A stretch of 64,000 nt of DNA from Selaginella tamariscina (GCA_003024785.1 PUQB01000004.1:1683945-1747944), one strand, 5' to 3'; numbered from the stretch's first letter, positions 1 to 13,639 are shown. Numbers and translations: made by a program. The notes: generated by a model not told the origin, from the letters alone.

Positions 1-271
1 TGATTTTATAAAAGCAATATTAACTAATTTTGTGTTTGAAGATTTAGCTTTATAAAACTAAGTGTATAACATGATGTTTTATTAAAATATTTCTTAAATC
101 AATGATAAAACATTTTATCTTGTTCCAGGCCGGTGTTTATGAAACTACTATGATTTGAATATACCATGATGTTTTATTGTAATCGTTTTGTATTTAATTA
201 TTTTCTAAATCATTTTGTTGTAATTGTTTTATGTTGAACTAATCATCAAACATTTTGTCTCCTTGTTCCAG

Positions 272-1107
272 GCCGGTGGCGAAGATGATCCGCTTTCATT
301 GGCTTCTGTCAAATTCTCGGAGTCATCTCTTAATGACTTCAATGAGTGCTGGGAAAGAATGGTACGTATTGCATAATCATATATTCGTATACTTTTAAAA
401 TTCACTTTTTATTATTAATTAATATTCATTTTTTCTATTTAAATATCAAAACATTACTATTAAGACATTTAAACTTTTTATTAAGTTTCACATTATATAT
501 CTGTAGATATATATTTATATCTATTTAAAGATTTTCTTATGAAATACGTAAAGCAACAAATCACGCACCTACTTTTGTTGACAATTAACAAACTGTTGTA
601 TTCCATTTCTATTAAAACACTCAATCATGCAGTCTTTTGCTGTTTTTATTGCTTACACACATGCGGCGCGCGCACACACACACACACGTTGTATGTGTTG
701 TGTGTGTCACACGTTATATCCGACAAATACTATATTAAGACATATCATATATATGTAATCTATAGTATGTACTGTATACATGTGTATGTATACGTGTGTG
801 TAACCGTACAAATTGGTGTATACAGGGGAAATCTTCTTTGTACGCAAGTATAGAAGAGCTGAGGGACTTCATAGCACAAGTACTAAGTAGGGATATTCGG
901 TCACTAAGCCAGAGGAAGAGGCCTCATAATGGAGTACTGAGTGACATAACACACACAATGTATGGTGTTGGAAAAGAGGAGACAAGTACAACTGTGGATG
1001 ATGAAAATGTTGTGCTTTACCACGTCGTCCTTGAAGGCCTCAGGGTATCTTATACAATAGACAACGAGGGTAATGTCACCGTTTTTAATGTTAAAAAACC
1101 CTTATAA
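272..1107 (+). CDS. 3' end of an unrecognised gene (two exons seen)
   Basis: Two exons read in one frame. The first is 272-361, after a pyrimidine-rich tract ending in CAG, and encodes a piece starting AGGEDDPLSLASVKF. A long AT- and TG-rich intron with a GTACGT donor and a TATACAG acceptor follows. The last exon is 826-1107 and ends in VFNVKKPL and a stop. The upstream part of the gene lies outside the window. The protein piece is about 124 residues, hydrophilic, with no signal peptide or membrane segment, and contains a stretch VVLEGLRVSYTIDNEG that looks like a beta-hairpin. I recognise no family. The clean splice sites and a frame kept across the intron support a real gene. Confidence 0.5.
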
Positions 1108-1148
1108 ATTCTAATCTTTTAAATATATATCATATTGTATAATCGTAT

Positions 1149-1213
<65 letters not shown>

Positions 1214-1316
1214 ACCTACATACGATAGTATAGATACTTTTATACCATATGTTTAATATAGTGAATACAGACCTCACATACTTGTGTGTGTACATGCTTT
1301 GCAAGGAGTGTGTGTG

Positions 1317-1365
<49 letters not shown>

Positions 1366-2344
1366 CTATCTATATATATATATTATATATGTATGTATGG
1401 TAGCACAAGCTAGTGGGGGCTGACGAGAGTGTCGGCCCTTATCATGTCTAAGAGTATCCTATAGAAATGCATTACACACACGCACGCACGCACACATACA
1501 CACACACAGCGGATTATTTATTAGACCAGAAAATGTCAAAAGTTTGCAAAGTATAAAATCATGTTGTGTTTAGATTCTAAATAAATAATACTTTAATGAA
1601 CCAATATATATTTATAAAATAAAGTATAATAATAGTGAAGATATCAAAATCCAATTTATATATATTCTTTTCTCCACATTTATGCTTAAACAATTTAAAT
1701 ATATATTTATATATGGACCAGCATATAGATTCCCTTTTGTACTCTGCTTTCTGGTACACAATGTCCTTCCCAGGAATCCTCTTCACAGTTTAAGATAGCA
1801 TACCTCTACCAAATGTCTAGTGATGTCTTATCTAACACACACACGCACACACGCACTAGCGTGTCCTTGTATTGTACGATTAGCTACACGTAGGGCTTAT
1901 AATATTTTATATATATTTTAAGTACAAATGCAGGGATTATTTGGGTGTTTTGATCGCCTTCTATATCACGAAAGCAACATGGTAATTGCCTCACAGCTAT
2001 AGTGACGGGAGAAAAGGTTAAAAGGGCCCCATAAAGGGTGTGTTTTAATTAAAAACTGTATCCAGTTGAGTTATGTAAGTAAATAAAGATCGCTTTTGAC
2101 TAAGCACGAGAGGCGGGGACCAGAGTTCAATTCCACGAAGTGACATTTTGTTTATATATATATATACTCATCTACCTCCTCCATAAATATTTCTGAATTT
2201 GTCAAGAAAAATACAGTCTTTTTGTTTGTGATAAAAATTCCGCAGCCATGTATACATTCCCATAGTTATCTATAATCCTTGCATTTTCCATATAGTTTTT
2301 TTTGGTATAATTCATTACATGGCCCGGTTTTCTGCCTATTTCAG
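1108..2344. other. intergenic, microsatellite-rich
   Basis: Holds TG and AG runs (about 1151-1210), CT and CTAT runs with TA (about 1320-1385) and AT-rich unique sequence. A short stretch near 2090-2150 contains GAGTTCAATTCC, which resembles a degenerate RNA polymerase III B box of a tRNA-derived SINE, but no tRNA fold can be supported. No convincing gene seen. Confidence 0.6.
1151..1210. repeat. compound TG/AG microsatellite
   Basis: A run of TG dinucleotides passes directly into a run of AG dinucleotides. Translations of this stretch on the minus strand are low-complexity artefacts. Confidence 0.9.
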
Positions 2345-2451
2345 AGATCCTGGCTACTGTGGTCGCACACGGTGCTGTCGGTTCTACTGTGGTTTGCTGG
2401 GATGGTGAAATTGTCCTCCGGGGAGCTTTGTTAGCATTGTGTATAGCTTGA
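2345..2451 (+). CDS. possible terminal exon, unrecognised
   Basis: After an acceptor-like CTGCCTATTTCAG there is an open frame reading ILATVVAHGAVGSTVVCWDG and on to a TGA stop just before the first SAUR gene. The composition looks coding rather than AT-rich spacer. No upstream exon could be linked to it, and it could be a decayed exon. Low confidence. Confidence 0.22.
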
Positions 2452-2481
2452 TAATGATGAAAAGTCTGTAGTAAGACTTAG

Positions 2482-2988
2482 ATGAAGATGTTGAGGAAGA
2501 TTAAATTGAGAGCTCTGCTCTTTAGGAGGCACTACAGCAGGTACCACCGCCTGAACGGGGGACACAGCGAGCACGGAGAAGGAGGCGGCAGTAACAACCT
2601 GTTCAGGGGACTGTGTAAGTTCACCACGCCCATCGCGTACTGCGTCAAGGCTTACAGGAAGCAGCAGAAGAGGGATACGCACGCCACGCAGCATACACCG
2701 AGGGACGTACACCGCGGGTACTGCACGGTGTACGTAGGACCGGAACAGAAGAGGTACGTGCTGAAGACGTGTTATCTGGAGCACCCGGTGTTCGGGGTGC
2801 TGCTGCAGAGGTCGGAGGAGGAGTTTGGGTTTGACTACAACGGCGGAGGACTCACTATACCGTGTACGGTGTCCGTGTTTGAGTATGTTCTCAGGCTGAT
2901 GAAGAAGAATGATCCTTTTATACAGAGTGGGGAGGTTACAAGGCTTATTCACACTAGTTGTGATCAAGTACATGAACAGTTTTATTAA
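2482..2988 (+). CDS. SAUR: SAUR-family small auxin-responsive protein
   Basis: A single-exon frame of 168 residues, as usual for SAUR genes. The conserved SAUR core is at about residues 79-137. It runs GYCTVYVGPEQKRYVL, then the HPVFGVLL block, then EEEFGF, then LTIPC and FEYVLRLM. The N-terminal 75 residues are basic with a Gly/Ser/His-rich linker and are not conserved in the family. SAUR proteins of angiosperms are known to inhibit PP2C-D phosphatases and so promote plasma-membrane proton pumping and cell expansion; that role here is inferred from the family only. The start at 2482 (MKMLRKIKLR) gives the basic N-terminus typical of the family. The start at 2488 (MLRK) is equally possible. 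A second SAUR gene follows 1.9 kb downstream on the same strand. Confidence 0.88.
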   Translation: MKMLRKIKLRALLFRRHYSRYHRLNGGHSEHGEGGGSNNLFRGLCKFTTPIAYCVKAYRKQQKRDTHATQHTPRDVHRGYCTVYVGPEQKRYVLKTCYLEHPVFGVLLQRSEEEFGFDYNGGGLTIPCTVSVFEYVLRLMKKNDPFIQSGEVTRLIHTSCDQVHEQFY

Positions 2989-3018
2989 TCAGGTGTAATA
3001 TATTCTTTCTTCAACTCC

Positions 3019-3053
<35 letters not shown>

Positions 3054-3274
3054 GGGGAATACCAACATACATTGAGATATATGTATGTATGTGTGTATAT
3101 ACACATACAAAGGACTAGACACACCCAACATTTCGAGCTGTGTGTGGAATACCAACATACATTGAGATATATGTATGCATGTGTAGTACACACACCCAAC
3201 ACACGGGGATTTGAACCTATACTTGTCTTTGTTGGGGATGTATATGAGAACACACACACACACACACACACACA

Positions 3275-3329
<55 letters not shown>

Positions 3330-3494
3330 TGATATATATACATTTGAAGGACTCATTCTGTAATACATATTTAATACGAGTTTAAGTATGCCGTAAGCAT
3401 TCAAAAATTTCTTGTTTTGGAAGACCTTGACCACAGAAATATGTTTAATATAACAACAGGTTTTGTTGAACTAACGTAACAACGCAAACACTTG

Positions 3495-3539
<45 letters not shown>

Positions 3540-4864
3540 ACACGTGGGTGTACGTTTATGTATATACATATATAAATGTTGTGTGTATCGGCTGACTTTT
3601 GTAAATCATGCAACATGAAACTTCTTTGCAGACGATATGTCGGTGTTCGAATGCGATGTCTATTGAATTAACATGTGTAGCTGGAGAACGATGGTTAGTT
3701 CCGTACTTTATACGTGTCGTACCAGCGGTACATACCGTACTTGCACGTTGAATTGGTAAAATGTCAAATTTCGACCTAGAAAAACATATACTAACTTAAT
3801 GATATCTGTCTCAAGTATATACACACATGCGTATCCACATGTGTATACGTGTGTCTGTCTGAAAAATTCTTATAGAAACAGAAGTTTGGAAGCCAAATAT
3901 AATGGTGACTTTAACACACATACGTACGTATGTGTGTGCGTGTGCGTGTGAATACGACTTAGAAAAGTTTAATTAAGAAAATGTACACACGTGCAGAGAT
4001 TACTGTTTTTTCTGTTTGTACAAAATACACATAGCCAGCTAGCGTGTATCTTTCTCCTTTTGTGGACATTGACCCTAAACAGACTCGCGTTTAGGTGTGT
4101 AGGCGGGTGTATTGTCGTGCGCGTGTGCGTGTGACGTTTCCAGACTGATGTTAGCAAAACTGTCGTTACAAATAATAAGAATATTTGCAGTATATATTTA
4201 ATTATATCTTTACCATATCAGTTATTTACATGAGCATGAGTATATATATATATACGTGTATATATTCGTACACTTTGTCTATAGACCATATATATATGTC
4301 CATAACCAACAGGCAGGTCATATGTCTACTGAAGTTTTGGACTTATATCTAGCATACTGTGATAGGAGTACCAGGTTGGCAGCCAAAATTCAGCAACTAC
4401 ATGTGCATTTTTTAATTATAATAATTATAATATTTAATATTAAACATTATATTAAAGAAAAAAAAGACACATTCAACTTAAGGAGTGATACTACAGAGAC
4501 ATGTCTGATGGTACCTTGCTTCAGCCTTACAATAGTGATGGGTTATCATTAGAAGGTTTCTTACAAGGCATACATTATTAATATTTTCACTAATCATTGG
4601 GGTCCCATAATGTTTGAAAATTTTGGTATTTCTATATGTGTATTTTGAAAGGCGTCGGTGTATTAATTCACAGGACCCACATACATAAACTTATTTAAAT
4701 GCGAGTTAAAACGTGTTTTATGAGCATTTTGGCGGGTCCTTAGTAGGGACACGTAGGTCCTAAACCAAGGACACAACACGCCATTTAAGACAGTATGTTG
4801 GAGCGTGAGTACTTCTTATCTGTTCGAGTAGATATATCTGTTAGACACACACATAGATTTCAGT
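2989..4864. other. intergenic between the two SAUR genes
   Basis: Microsatellite-rich: GT/GC run near 3020-3052, CA runs at 3250-3293 joined to TA and GA runs up to 3330, TA/TG run at 3495-3540. A 32-bp block containing AATACCAACATACATTGAG occurs twice about 90 bp apart (near 3058 and 3148). A short coding-looking stretch near 4320-4420 (AGHMSTEVLDLYLAYC) follows an acceptor-like CAACAG but cannot be linked to a gene. Confidence 0.6.
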
Positions 4865-5224
4865 ATGTTGAATTGCTCGCGGAACAACAAGATGAAGAAG
4901 ATAGTCAGGAGTTTGACGAGTCTCACCAGGTCGGGGACGGCGGTGGTACACACGGAAGAAGTATGCAACCAGTATCGGATTGGTAACGAGGATACGTTCG
5001 TGGTGTACGTCGGTAAGGAGAGGAGGGAGTATGTGTTGGGAGAGCATTATATGAGAATGCCTCTGTTCGCGTCTCTGATGGAGAAATCAAGGGGATACAG
5101 CAACGACTGTTGCATTGTGGTTCCATGCGAGATTGTTATGTTTGAGCATCTGTTGTGGATGCTCGACAATGGCAACTGCTCTGCACTTCAGGTAGATGAG
5201 ATTGTTGAGTTTTACTCGTATTGA
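4865..5224 (+). CDS. SAUR: SAUR-family small auxin-responsive protein
   Basis: An intronless frame of 119 residues. The SAUR core covers about residues 43-101: DTFVVYVGKERREYVL, then the MPLFASLM block, then IVVPCEIVMFEHLLWML. The order and spacing match the first SAUR gene, but the N-terminal extension is much shorter and the protein lacks the usual EEEFGF acidic-aromatic block, having KSRGYSND there. Translation may begin at 4865 or at the internal Met at 4892 (MKKIVRSLTS), which resembles the N-termini of short SAURs. Same strand as its paralogue, consistent with the tandem clustering typical of SAURs. Role inferred from the family. Confidence 0.82.
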   Translation: MLNCSRNNKMKKIVRSLTSLTRSGTAVVHTEEVCNQYRIGNEDTFVVYVGKERREYVLGEHYMRMPLFASLMEKSRGYSNDCCIVVPCEIVMFEHLLWMLDNGNCSALQVDEIVEFYSY

Positions 5225-7046
5225 CAAGTTTAATTTAATAGTAACGATTACGTATATACTTAATTCCCTCTATATACGTATACGTTTGTATAAATAGTTA
5301 GTTTAAAATAGTTATATATGCATCTTAATTAATTTAAGGGAAAATTACATTTATACCTATGAAATTTATGATATTTACATATATACACTTAAAGTTTTAT
5401 ATTTATATATGTACCCCTTAAACTTCAATTTAAAACTTCATAAATTTTAAAATAAAAACTAAAAATATTTTAAAAAATCAATTAAAATTTTTATTTATTT
5501 TATTTAGCTCCAAAATACAACCTATTAAATATATATATCATAATATAATATAATTATTTTTAAAAATATTTCATTTTTCTTATGACAATTTTTTGATATT
5601 TAACACGAAATAAACTTTAATTATTTCATTTGCAATATATTATGAATTAAAAATATTTTTAATTAATATTATTATTTTAAAAATTAAACATTACGATTGA
5701 AGTTTTTAAATTTAATTTTCATAGGAGTATATATGTAATATATAAATATGATAAACTATAATTTTCTTAATTTAAATATGCTTAAATGTGATGTATAATT
5801 AGTATATAGATAAATATATAATTGTATTATTTCATTACATTATATAACTTTGCACACACTGTATAGAAAGATAGATAGATATAGTAACATAAAGAAATTG
5901 TTATAAAAATTTATTATGTTTATTTTGGGTTTATAAATTAATAAGCATATACCAGCATAAACTAAGTATTTCAAATTTCAAGTATATATAATATTTATAC
6001 TAAAGATTTATAATTTCAAGCATATAATTTATAACAAAATTCTTGTAAGGGAATATACTTTAGATGATTCAGCTTTTTTTTAGCTTTAAATATTATTTAA
6101 GAAATATTAATTATAAGAAATAAAATAGTTAAAGGATATATCTTAATTAAATGGTTTAAATTTTATTTATGAAACTAATAATATTTGACGTTATTTAGAT
6201 GAAATATATTTTATAGATATATCTTAATTATTAGTTTGTGTTTAAGATAGAAGTTTTGATTAATAAACTCGTTGAAAACTATGATCACACGTAGTTTGAA
6301 TTATATAGATAATACCTTACAAGCAATTATTATTTTTGATCTCATGTGATTGCTATTGCTCATTATATATTCTTCATCATCGGTATTTTTTAATTTTTTT
6401 TTTAAGATTAATGTGGAAAACCACTTGTGTGATCAAATATAACTATAAGAAAATTAAGATATATTAATAGTAATTTTCTTTGAATGTATATCAATGATGC
6501 TTACAGTTTCTTCAACGTGTGCATGTGTGTTCGTATGTATATAATAATTTTAATATAAAATGTGTGTGTTTATATTGAACTAAATTATGATTGACCATTT
6601 GTCAAGCTTTAATATGAATATATATATGCTTTTAATACGTACATAAATTTATTCAAAAAAAAAATTAAAAATCATACGTATTTATAAACATATATAAATA
6701 AATAAATAAAAAACATAAATATATATATATATATATGAGTTTAATTTATGAGTGAAATATAAAGTTTTCAAGTTTTGTTGTGTTAATTCAGAAACTATAA
6801 TAAAATAAACTATATAAGTATATGTATAATATATAAGTATATTCCAGTAGCCTTTAAGGCCGTCGGATTATTTTGGGGGGATTTGCGATTCGTCCGATTT
6901 GAAAGGAAGGGCTGAGATCACCCCAGGGGAATATACTAAGGATAACCTATTTGTACATTGAAATGTCTACCAACAAACTTTATATACACAGAACTCATTT
7001 AGGGTTCTTAGTTTTTTTTTCCTCATTCAGTTGTAGATAGATAGCT
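5225..7046. other. AT-rich intergenic DNA and DEK upstream region
   Basis: Very AT-rich with TA repeats and poly-A/T runs and no gene seen. The last 200 bases are less AT-rich and probably hold the promoter and 5' UTR of the DEK gene. Confidence 0.6.
6979..7007 (+). promoter_or_regulatory. candidate TATA box and telo-box of the DEK gene
   Basis: TTTATATAC lies about 65 bases upstream of the DEK start codon. A TTAGGGTTC motif, like the plant telo-box found near the starts of many growth-related genes, lies about 20 bases further down. Assignment is by position and resemblance only. Confidence 0.3.
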
Positions 7047-10000
7047 ATGGCGAGCACGGAGGAGGCCGCTGCCACAGACGCCATGGTCGAAGAGACCAAT
7101 GTAGCAGCAATGGCGAGCAAGGAAGCGCCTGAACAAGGTAAGTCCGTAGAAGAATCCGATAAGAATGAGGAGAAATCCTCCGCAGAAGCGCCGCAAGAGC
7201 CCGTGCCCGAGGCCAAGCCCGCCGAGCCGATGCAGGGAGTGCAAACTCAGGAAGCCGCTGAAGACGTCGCTGTTCAAGGTACGCAGCAAGAACCCGAGAG
7301 TCGAAACCCCAGTCCGAGAAGGAAGCCGAGAAAGAGTCTGAGGAAGCGGCGGAGGAAGCGGAGGCCGAAAACGGCGAATCCAGCAAGAGCAGCCCAAGAA
7401 AAGGGGACGCCCGTTCAAGAAGGAGCCGACTCCTACAAAGAAAGACAACGATGCGAGTCCCAGCTCTCCCACAGAGAAATCGGATAAGGGCGATAAGGGT
7501 GAGGCCGATGAAGAAACGCCCAGATCGAAACGAGGAGGAAGAAGCGGACCGAGGCCGAATTCTCTCCGCCCATTGAGAGACCTTCCCGGGAGAAAAAATC
7601 CATTGAAAGATTTTCTGCTTCTATGGAGCTCTCCGGTTCGAAGAACCAGTTCGCCATCAAAAAGGTACATGTCAATGTACCATGATATATATACTTAAAT
7701 TATACACTCCTTGTACTAATGAATTCTTTCAGGGTTCTGGAACGGCACTTAAAGACATTCCGAATGGTTAGAAAATTCTTCTCATGTGCATTGTGTATTT
7801 GGGCTAACTTCTTCCTTTGCTCAGTTGCATACAAGCTCAACAAAATGTCTAAGAACGACCAAATTCTAAGGACGCTTCACTTTTTACTGTTTGCTGCGCG
7901 TTCCAATGTAAGTGCTAATTCGCATATATACTCATGTATACCAACAGGATTGACGTTCTTCTCTGTTGTGTTCCTTAGGCTGCTACAGTGAAGCAAAATA
8001 TCCTGCAATTCTCTGGGCACGTGTTCGATAAGGTATTGTGCAATGTTATATACATACATTTGTATTCCACATATTTAACATGGTTATATAAGTTACATTT
8101 GTGAATTTATTCTTCATTTGCAGGAGAAAGATGAAAGTAAAGGAGAGGCTTGAACGCTGCACCAAAGACGAGCTATCGGAACTTATGGACGTACTGGACT
8201 TGCACTTCAAAGGGAAAACGGTATGGATAACATATAATATAATATGTAAATTTACACAAATGATGCAGTAGAGTATACGGTATACGGATTCGATATTGTG
8301 TATGTGTGTCTATAGTACTCAATATGTCTTACATATAGAGCTGCGGGCATAGAGTTATATTTTTAATTGTGCTTAATGCAGGATGAATTGGCTGAGAAGG
8401 TTTTCGCTTTTCTGGAATCACCTCATAAAACAACCGATGTAATATTAGAGGACAAAGAGCAGGTATTTTGTGTGTGTGCGTGCGTGTATGTGGGAGGGAG
8501 AGAGAGAGATGGATTTGTTTTTGAAATATGTTGATTTCTCTGCAGCCGGATAGGAAGCGCAGGGGCAAAAGTCCAGCGAGGGCGAAGGTAAATATATAAA
8601 TTACATCAAATTCATACAGGCATCGCTGTATTTATGATATAGAATATATTCAAGAATCATTATATCACCCAGCTTCATTATAAGACTGTTTTGACAAAAT
8701 ACTGTTGTAGAAGCAGGATTCTGATGAGCCGCCAAAACGAAGTGGAAAGAAACGGAAGCAAGAGGAGGAAGATGAAGAATCTCCGTTAGAGGAGGAAGAA
8801 GAGAGCGAACAGAAGAAAACTTACAAAACGGATGAAGATGATGCTCAAGAGACTGGTACGTTATACATTATACATGTATACAACTATAACACGTTATGTT
8901 ATACAATATAATACTTACTATGTACTATACGGATATTTATGAATTAGTGGCTATGCTTACTTTCGTCGTGACTATTTATTTCTGTATGTTTTATATCAGA
9001 TATCTAAATACACCAGTATCTAGTAATATATTTTCACGTACATAATAACGTGCTTTTAAAGCATAGTTGTAGTATATATGTTAATATTGTTCATTATTAC
9101 GTAGTATTGTAGATAGATCTGTATGCGATATTACATAATTTGTATAATTGTGTGTATAGCATGCTATATATATATATCATATTCATCAATGTATATTCTA
9201 AAAACTATTGTAAATATAATACTAATACACTGGTTTATAGCTGAGAGCGACGAGGGTGAATCTGAGGATAGGCCTCCGTCAAAGAAACAGAAAACAGATG
9301 ACTCGAAAGTCTTCACCAGGAAGAAGAATGAGAAGTCGACTAGTAGGAGAAAGTCCAGTGCTAAGAAGCCTACTCCCAAGAAGAAACCCAGGTCCAGTAA
9401 GAAAGGTACACACATATATGTATTCATGATTCCATGTGTCTGTTTGTTTCTAGTTCACATAGGTTACACACGTCTAGCGGTCTTTTAAATAGATAGAGTC
9501 ATACACACAATGCGTCTAGGTAGAAGAGATCAGCATCAAGTAGAATATTTAGCACACAGACGAATATAATATAACAGCGACACAAAATAGCATACCAGCA
9601 TATTCTCGCACTACCTGTATCTTGTATTTTTATTGTTTTTGGCCGTTAGACTAGATTCACCACATAATATATGTATCTATGTGTATTTTTCCAGGGAAGA
9701 GCAGTGAAGGTGCTGATGAAGCACAATCAGGTGGAGACCAACCAAAGGAAGAAGACATAAGGTCCCACGTCAAGGAATTGCTTAACACTCTCAACTTGAA
9801 GGAGGTACAAACATAACATATATGTATATGCAAGTATATATCGATTAGCAAACACAAACATAACTTTCAGAATAACACAGTCGTCTGTGTCATGTCTCAG
9901 CGATATACGATATTAAATGTGTTTCATATTCATTACGTGAGTTTATTATGTGTAGATATGTGTATATACATATCTTTTCTATGTTATTGCAGGCGTCTTT

Positions 10001-10509
10001 CAATGCAACACTTAAGCAGCTCGGTAAGTATTATACTCTCATATATATATATTATATATAGAGAGAGAGAGAGAGAGAGAGACGCACACACACTGACAAC
10101 TATATGTACAACTGTTTGTAGGAGAACGGCTTTAAAGCAGACTTTACGGAGGCCTACTTAAAGGCGAAGGCTAAAGCGATAATTAAGGAAGAGCTAAACA
10201 AGTTACCTGATGACGTGGACGACACTAAAAAGGGTGAAGAGAATGGCGTTAAGGGCGGGGAAGGTAAAGCTGACGTAGACGTGGAAAGTAAGGGTGAAGG
10301 TGAAAAGGAAGAAGAAAAGGGTAAAGAAGACGATAAGGGAAAGAGGGTAAAGAGGGAGAAGAGGGTAAAGAGGAAGCGGGAGAGAGGGTAAAGGGGATGT
10401 TGAGATGAAGGGTAATGAGGCGGAAATGAAGATTGATGACGTGGACATGAAGACGGATGACGCGGAAAAGAATAGCGAGCAAAGGGACGAGGTTATGGCG
10501 GAATCTTGA
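7047..10509 (+). CDS. DEK: DEK-domain chromatin-associated protein
   Basis: A gene of about twelve exons. Exon 1 (7047 to about 7663) encodes an acidic, Lys/Glu-rich N-terminus and ends near SMELSGSKNQFAIKK. Short exons then give the DEK core: KDIPNVAYKLNKM, then LRTLHFLLFAARSN, then VKQNILQFSGHVFDK. The pseudo-SAP/SAP region is ERLERCTKDELSELMDVLD followed by AEKVFAFLESP (exons near 8124-8220 and 8382-8462). Exons 8711-8855, 9241-9404 and 9695-9804 encode basic and acidic nuclear-type stretches (KKQKTDD, RRKSSAKKPTPKKKPRSS). A DEK_C domain follows (EDIRSHVKELLNTLNL to KAIIKEELNKL) and then an acidic tail with a stop at 10507-10509. DEK proteins bind DNA and histones and affect chromatin structure. 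Introns are GT-AG, often with TA or TG runs. Exon 1, the exon near 8124, the last splice junction and the tail show one-base frame slips, so the assembled gene is not one clean reading frame. Whether these are assembly errors or decay is unknown. Confidence 0.82.
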
Positions 10510-12404
10510 GGTCCGGTTGTTTATTTATTTGTAATTTTCTTCCTTTTTACTTCATTAGTTTATTTGATGTTTAATGTTATGATTTGAACAGCTGACTATG
10601 TATTTGTATTTTTAATTGTTTGGTTGCTATTTATTCATTTTCAATATTAGTTAAAAAATAAATAAATGTTTTTATATTATTATCTATTTTATATATCTAT
10701 GGGATAGAATAAACATTAATAATTGTTTTTTCAAATCGTAATGGAAACATCAGATGAAACCATTGAGGTTATATATAGAAAAACCAATGTGAATATTGTT
10801 ATTTGTAATATATATTTTATATCACTAAACAGGCAGGTTAGATATTCTTTAGCTTGGCTATGCGTGAATATATATATATATATATATATATTTGTTTATG
10901 TATATAATATGTGACAATACTTACACACATGTATATGCACGCATGCTTATGCTTATGTACGTATTAGAGAGAGATAATATTATAATCTTTGACATCGAAT
11001 ATTTATCGAGTATGTGTAACTCATGTTTTATTTTGCACTAAGAAATTTAATAAAACAATTTAAAAGATGGGCCAATATTTAAATATTTATTTTAATTAAG
11101 GAGGCTCTCTTTGGAAAAAATAATGGAGTACACTAGAGTCCACACACACGCGCGCGCACACACACACACATATATTGTACATCATGTATACATAACTAAA
11201 TAAAGTATTTTAATACTTCATGCAAATATATTAATTAATTAATCTAAGAACTGTTTTCTTTTTAATTCAAGCGTGTATATTAGAGATACATATTCTAAAT
11301 CCTTAAAGATGCACTTACATAAAAAAAAAACTTAAGGAGCTAGTGTAGTAGCCATTCATTGTATATAAATATTTTACACATTGTGCAATAATTGTTTTCA
11401 TAGTTAATAAATGAGAAAAATATAGAATTTCATAACTCATTTAATAATAATAAAAGAAAACTATGCTGCTTGGCAGATACATATAGAAGGAGTATTATAA
11501 TACATATATCAATTACTAATTATTATTTTAAATTAATTAATTAATAACAGAATTAGGATGAAAGGGAAACAATACATATGTCTGTGCACAAAACAATGCA
11601 CGTACTAAGGCGTGTGCGTGTTTTTTAAATGTTGCAGATATCCTTGCATTAAAATAAACTTAATTAAAAACAGGCCAAGTATAATAGTTAAATATTTTAA
11701 TAAAAACTATAACATTCTTAATAATTTATTAAAGAGACAAATTGAAAAATAAATGGAGTTTAGATTTATACTTCATTTTAAAGTTTAAAACTACGAGAAA
11801 GTCCATGTTTTATACATTTATTAATACTTCATCTAAACTTACAAATTCCCAGAAACTTAACATAATTATTAAATTTTTAGTATATTGAGTACAAGCATAT
11901 TGCAATATATAAGTATACGTATGTACATATATATTCATAACAAAATAGGTGTGTGTGTGTGTGCTCGCGCGTGACTATAAGTTGAAAGAAATAAGGTTTC
12001 GGTGGAGTTAATATGTATAAGAGTATACATATAATTTATAACCCATATTTATATAAACACAATATATTAAAATATTTTCATAGCTTTGGTAGACAGTACA
12101 TTATATTATGTTCTTGTCGTGTCTATATGAATTTATATTATTTTTACATGCAGTAATTAAAATGCTTAAATGAACTATATTGAACAGCAATTTTAAATAA
12201 CAATGCAAAACTTAGTAAATTAAAATCTAAATAACTCAACATATTAAAAAATGTTACAAATTATTTTAATGAAATGCCTGCCAGACAGCCACGTCCAAGA
12301 TGATAATAGAATTTGAATGTCATAACATAAACAAACCGTATAATTATTTATTTCTTATATTTTACGTAATATTCGAAGTTAATATTGTAAGTGATGGTTC
12401 AAGT

Positions 12405-12545
12405 CAGTAGATGTCTGCACCAGGGGATCTCTGAGCTCGTCAGCCGTCCGATTCACCTCCTCATATATTCCGCGTACTAGATCTCGCCACGTGCAGGACC
12501 ATCCTGCCGTCAATATGATATGCTCCCATGCATTTAAAATCATTT
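12405..12545 (-). pseudogene. orphan scrap of a PLD-alpha 3' exon
   Basis: On the minus strand this matches the last exon of the downstream PLD genes. It has ATGGGAGCATATCA, then a GGCAGGATGGTCCTGCACG block and GTGGCGAGATC, then GTGAATCGGACGGCTGACGA. Part of the exon between these blocks is missing and the frame is broken. It lies in opposite orientation to both full PLD copies, so it records a third, mostly lost or transposed, copy. Confidence 0.7.
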
Positions 12546-13639
12546 AGTTAATATAGATTAACTTAATACTGCAGAAATAATCTATTAATATATACGTCTC
12601 CTTAAAAGATGCATGTATAACTTACAAACCAATCAGCATCTTAAACGAACATAGTCTGATAACAAATATTAGAATGAACATTCTAATTAGAATACTATTG
12701 TTTATAATCTAACAATTATCAAACGTCAGGTCAAACGGAATAAACATTGATTAATTTTATTAAATCGCAAAAATATTACTTTAAACATACAATGGAAAAA
12801 CATGTCGACACACGAAACGATTCAGGTTATAATAATCAATAAACACATATTTTAATCATACAATGATCATTAATAACTTTTTAAAATGTGAATATTGAAA
12901 TTATAGGAATTTTGCAGCAAGAGGACTCGTTATAAAATGAATAACCAGTAATTTATATTTTATATCAGTAAACAGACTATTATATAATAGACACATCGAT
13001 ATACATCCATATTTATCGATTTGTAATATGGATTTGTAAAACATGTATAGAGAATGATGTGGTGTATGTGTGTATACTATTTTTTATTATGAAAGAATAT
13101 TATACTTGAACTAACAGAAGCTTAATAAAACAGTTAAAAACGAGAGTATTATATTTAAATATTTATTTTATAAATCTGAAATATCCTTAATAATTTTGAT
13201 TAAAGAAAACAAACTCTCTAAACTTAAATATATTTAAAAACTAGGTTACTCGGGTCCAAGATAGAAGATACTTATTTCAATTAAGGAAATTTTCTAATAC
13301 TTCATGCAAATATATTGTTATAACGTTCTGTTTACAACATATATTAGACTTTAAAACTCCCAGAAAATGTAAATTTATTTGTGTATGTATAATGTATTAA
13401 CCTTAAATTATATTTTGTAAATTAAATAGATAACTAATCTACAATGTACCATTATTTTAAATATGCATACAAAATTTGGAGTCTGTGGAAGTCCTATAGT
13501 TGTATATAAAGAGTGTGTATGTGTATGTATGCCACACACACATATAAAGGATTATATTCCACGTAAACACGTGCTATTGGTGTGCCTGCTAAGCTATGAA
13601 CTTATGAGCTGCTTGTTTTGATTAATTTTTGACTTTAGT

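Noticed and set aside
4256-4552. A frame with AGHMSTEVLDLYLAYC as a small gene
   Set aside because: The first third and last third are AT-rich spacer. Only about 100 bases look coding and no partner exon was found.
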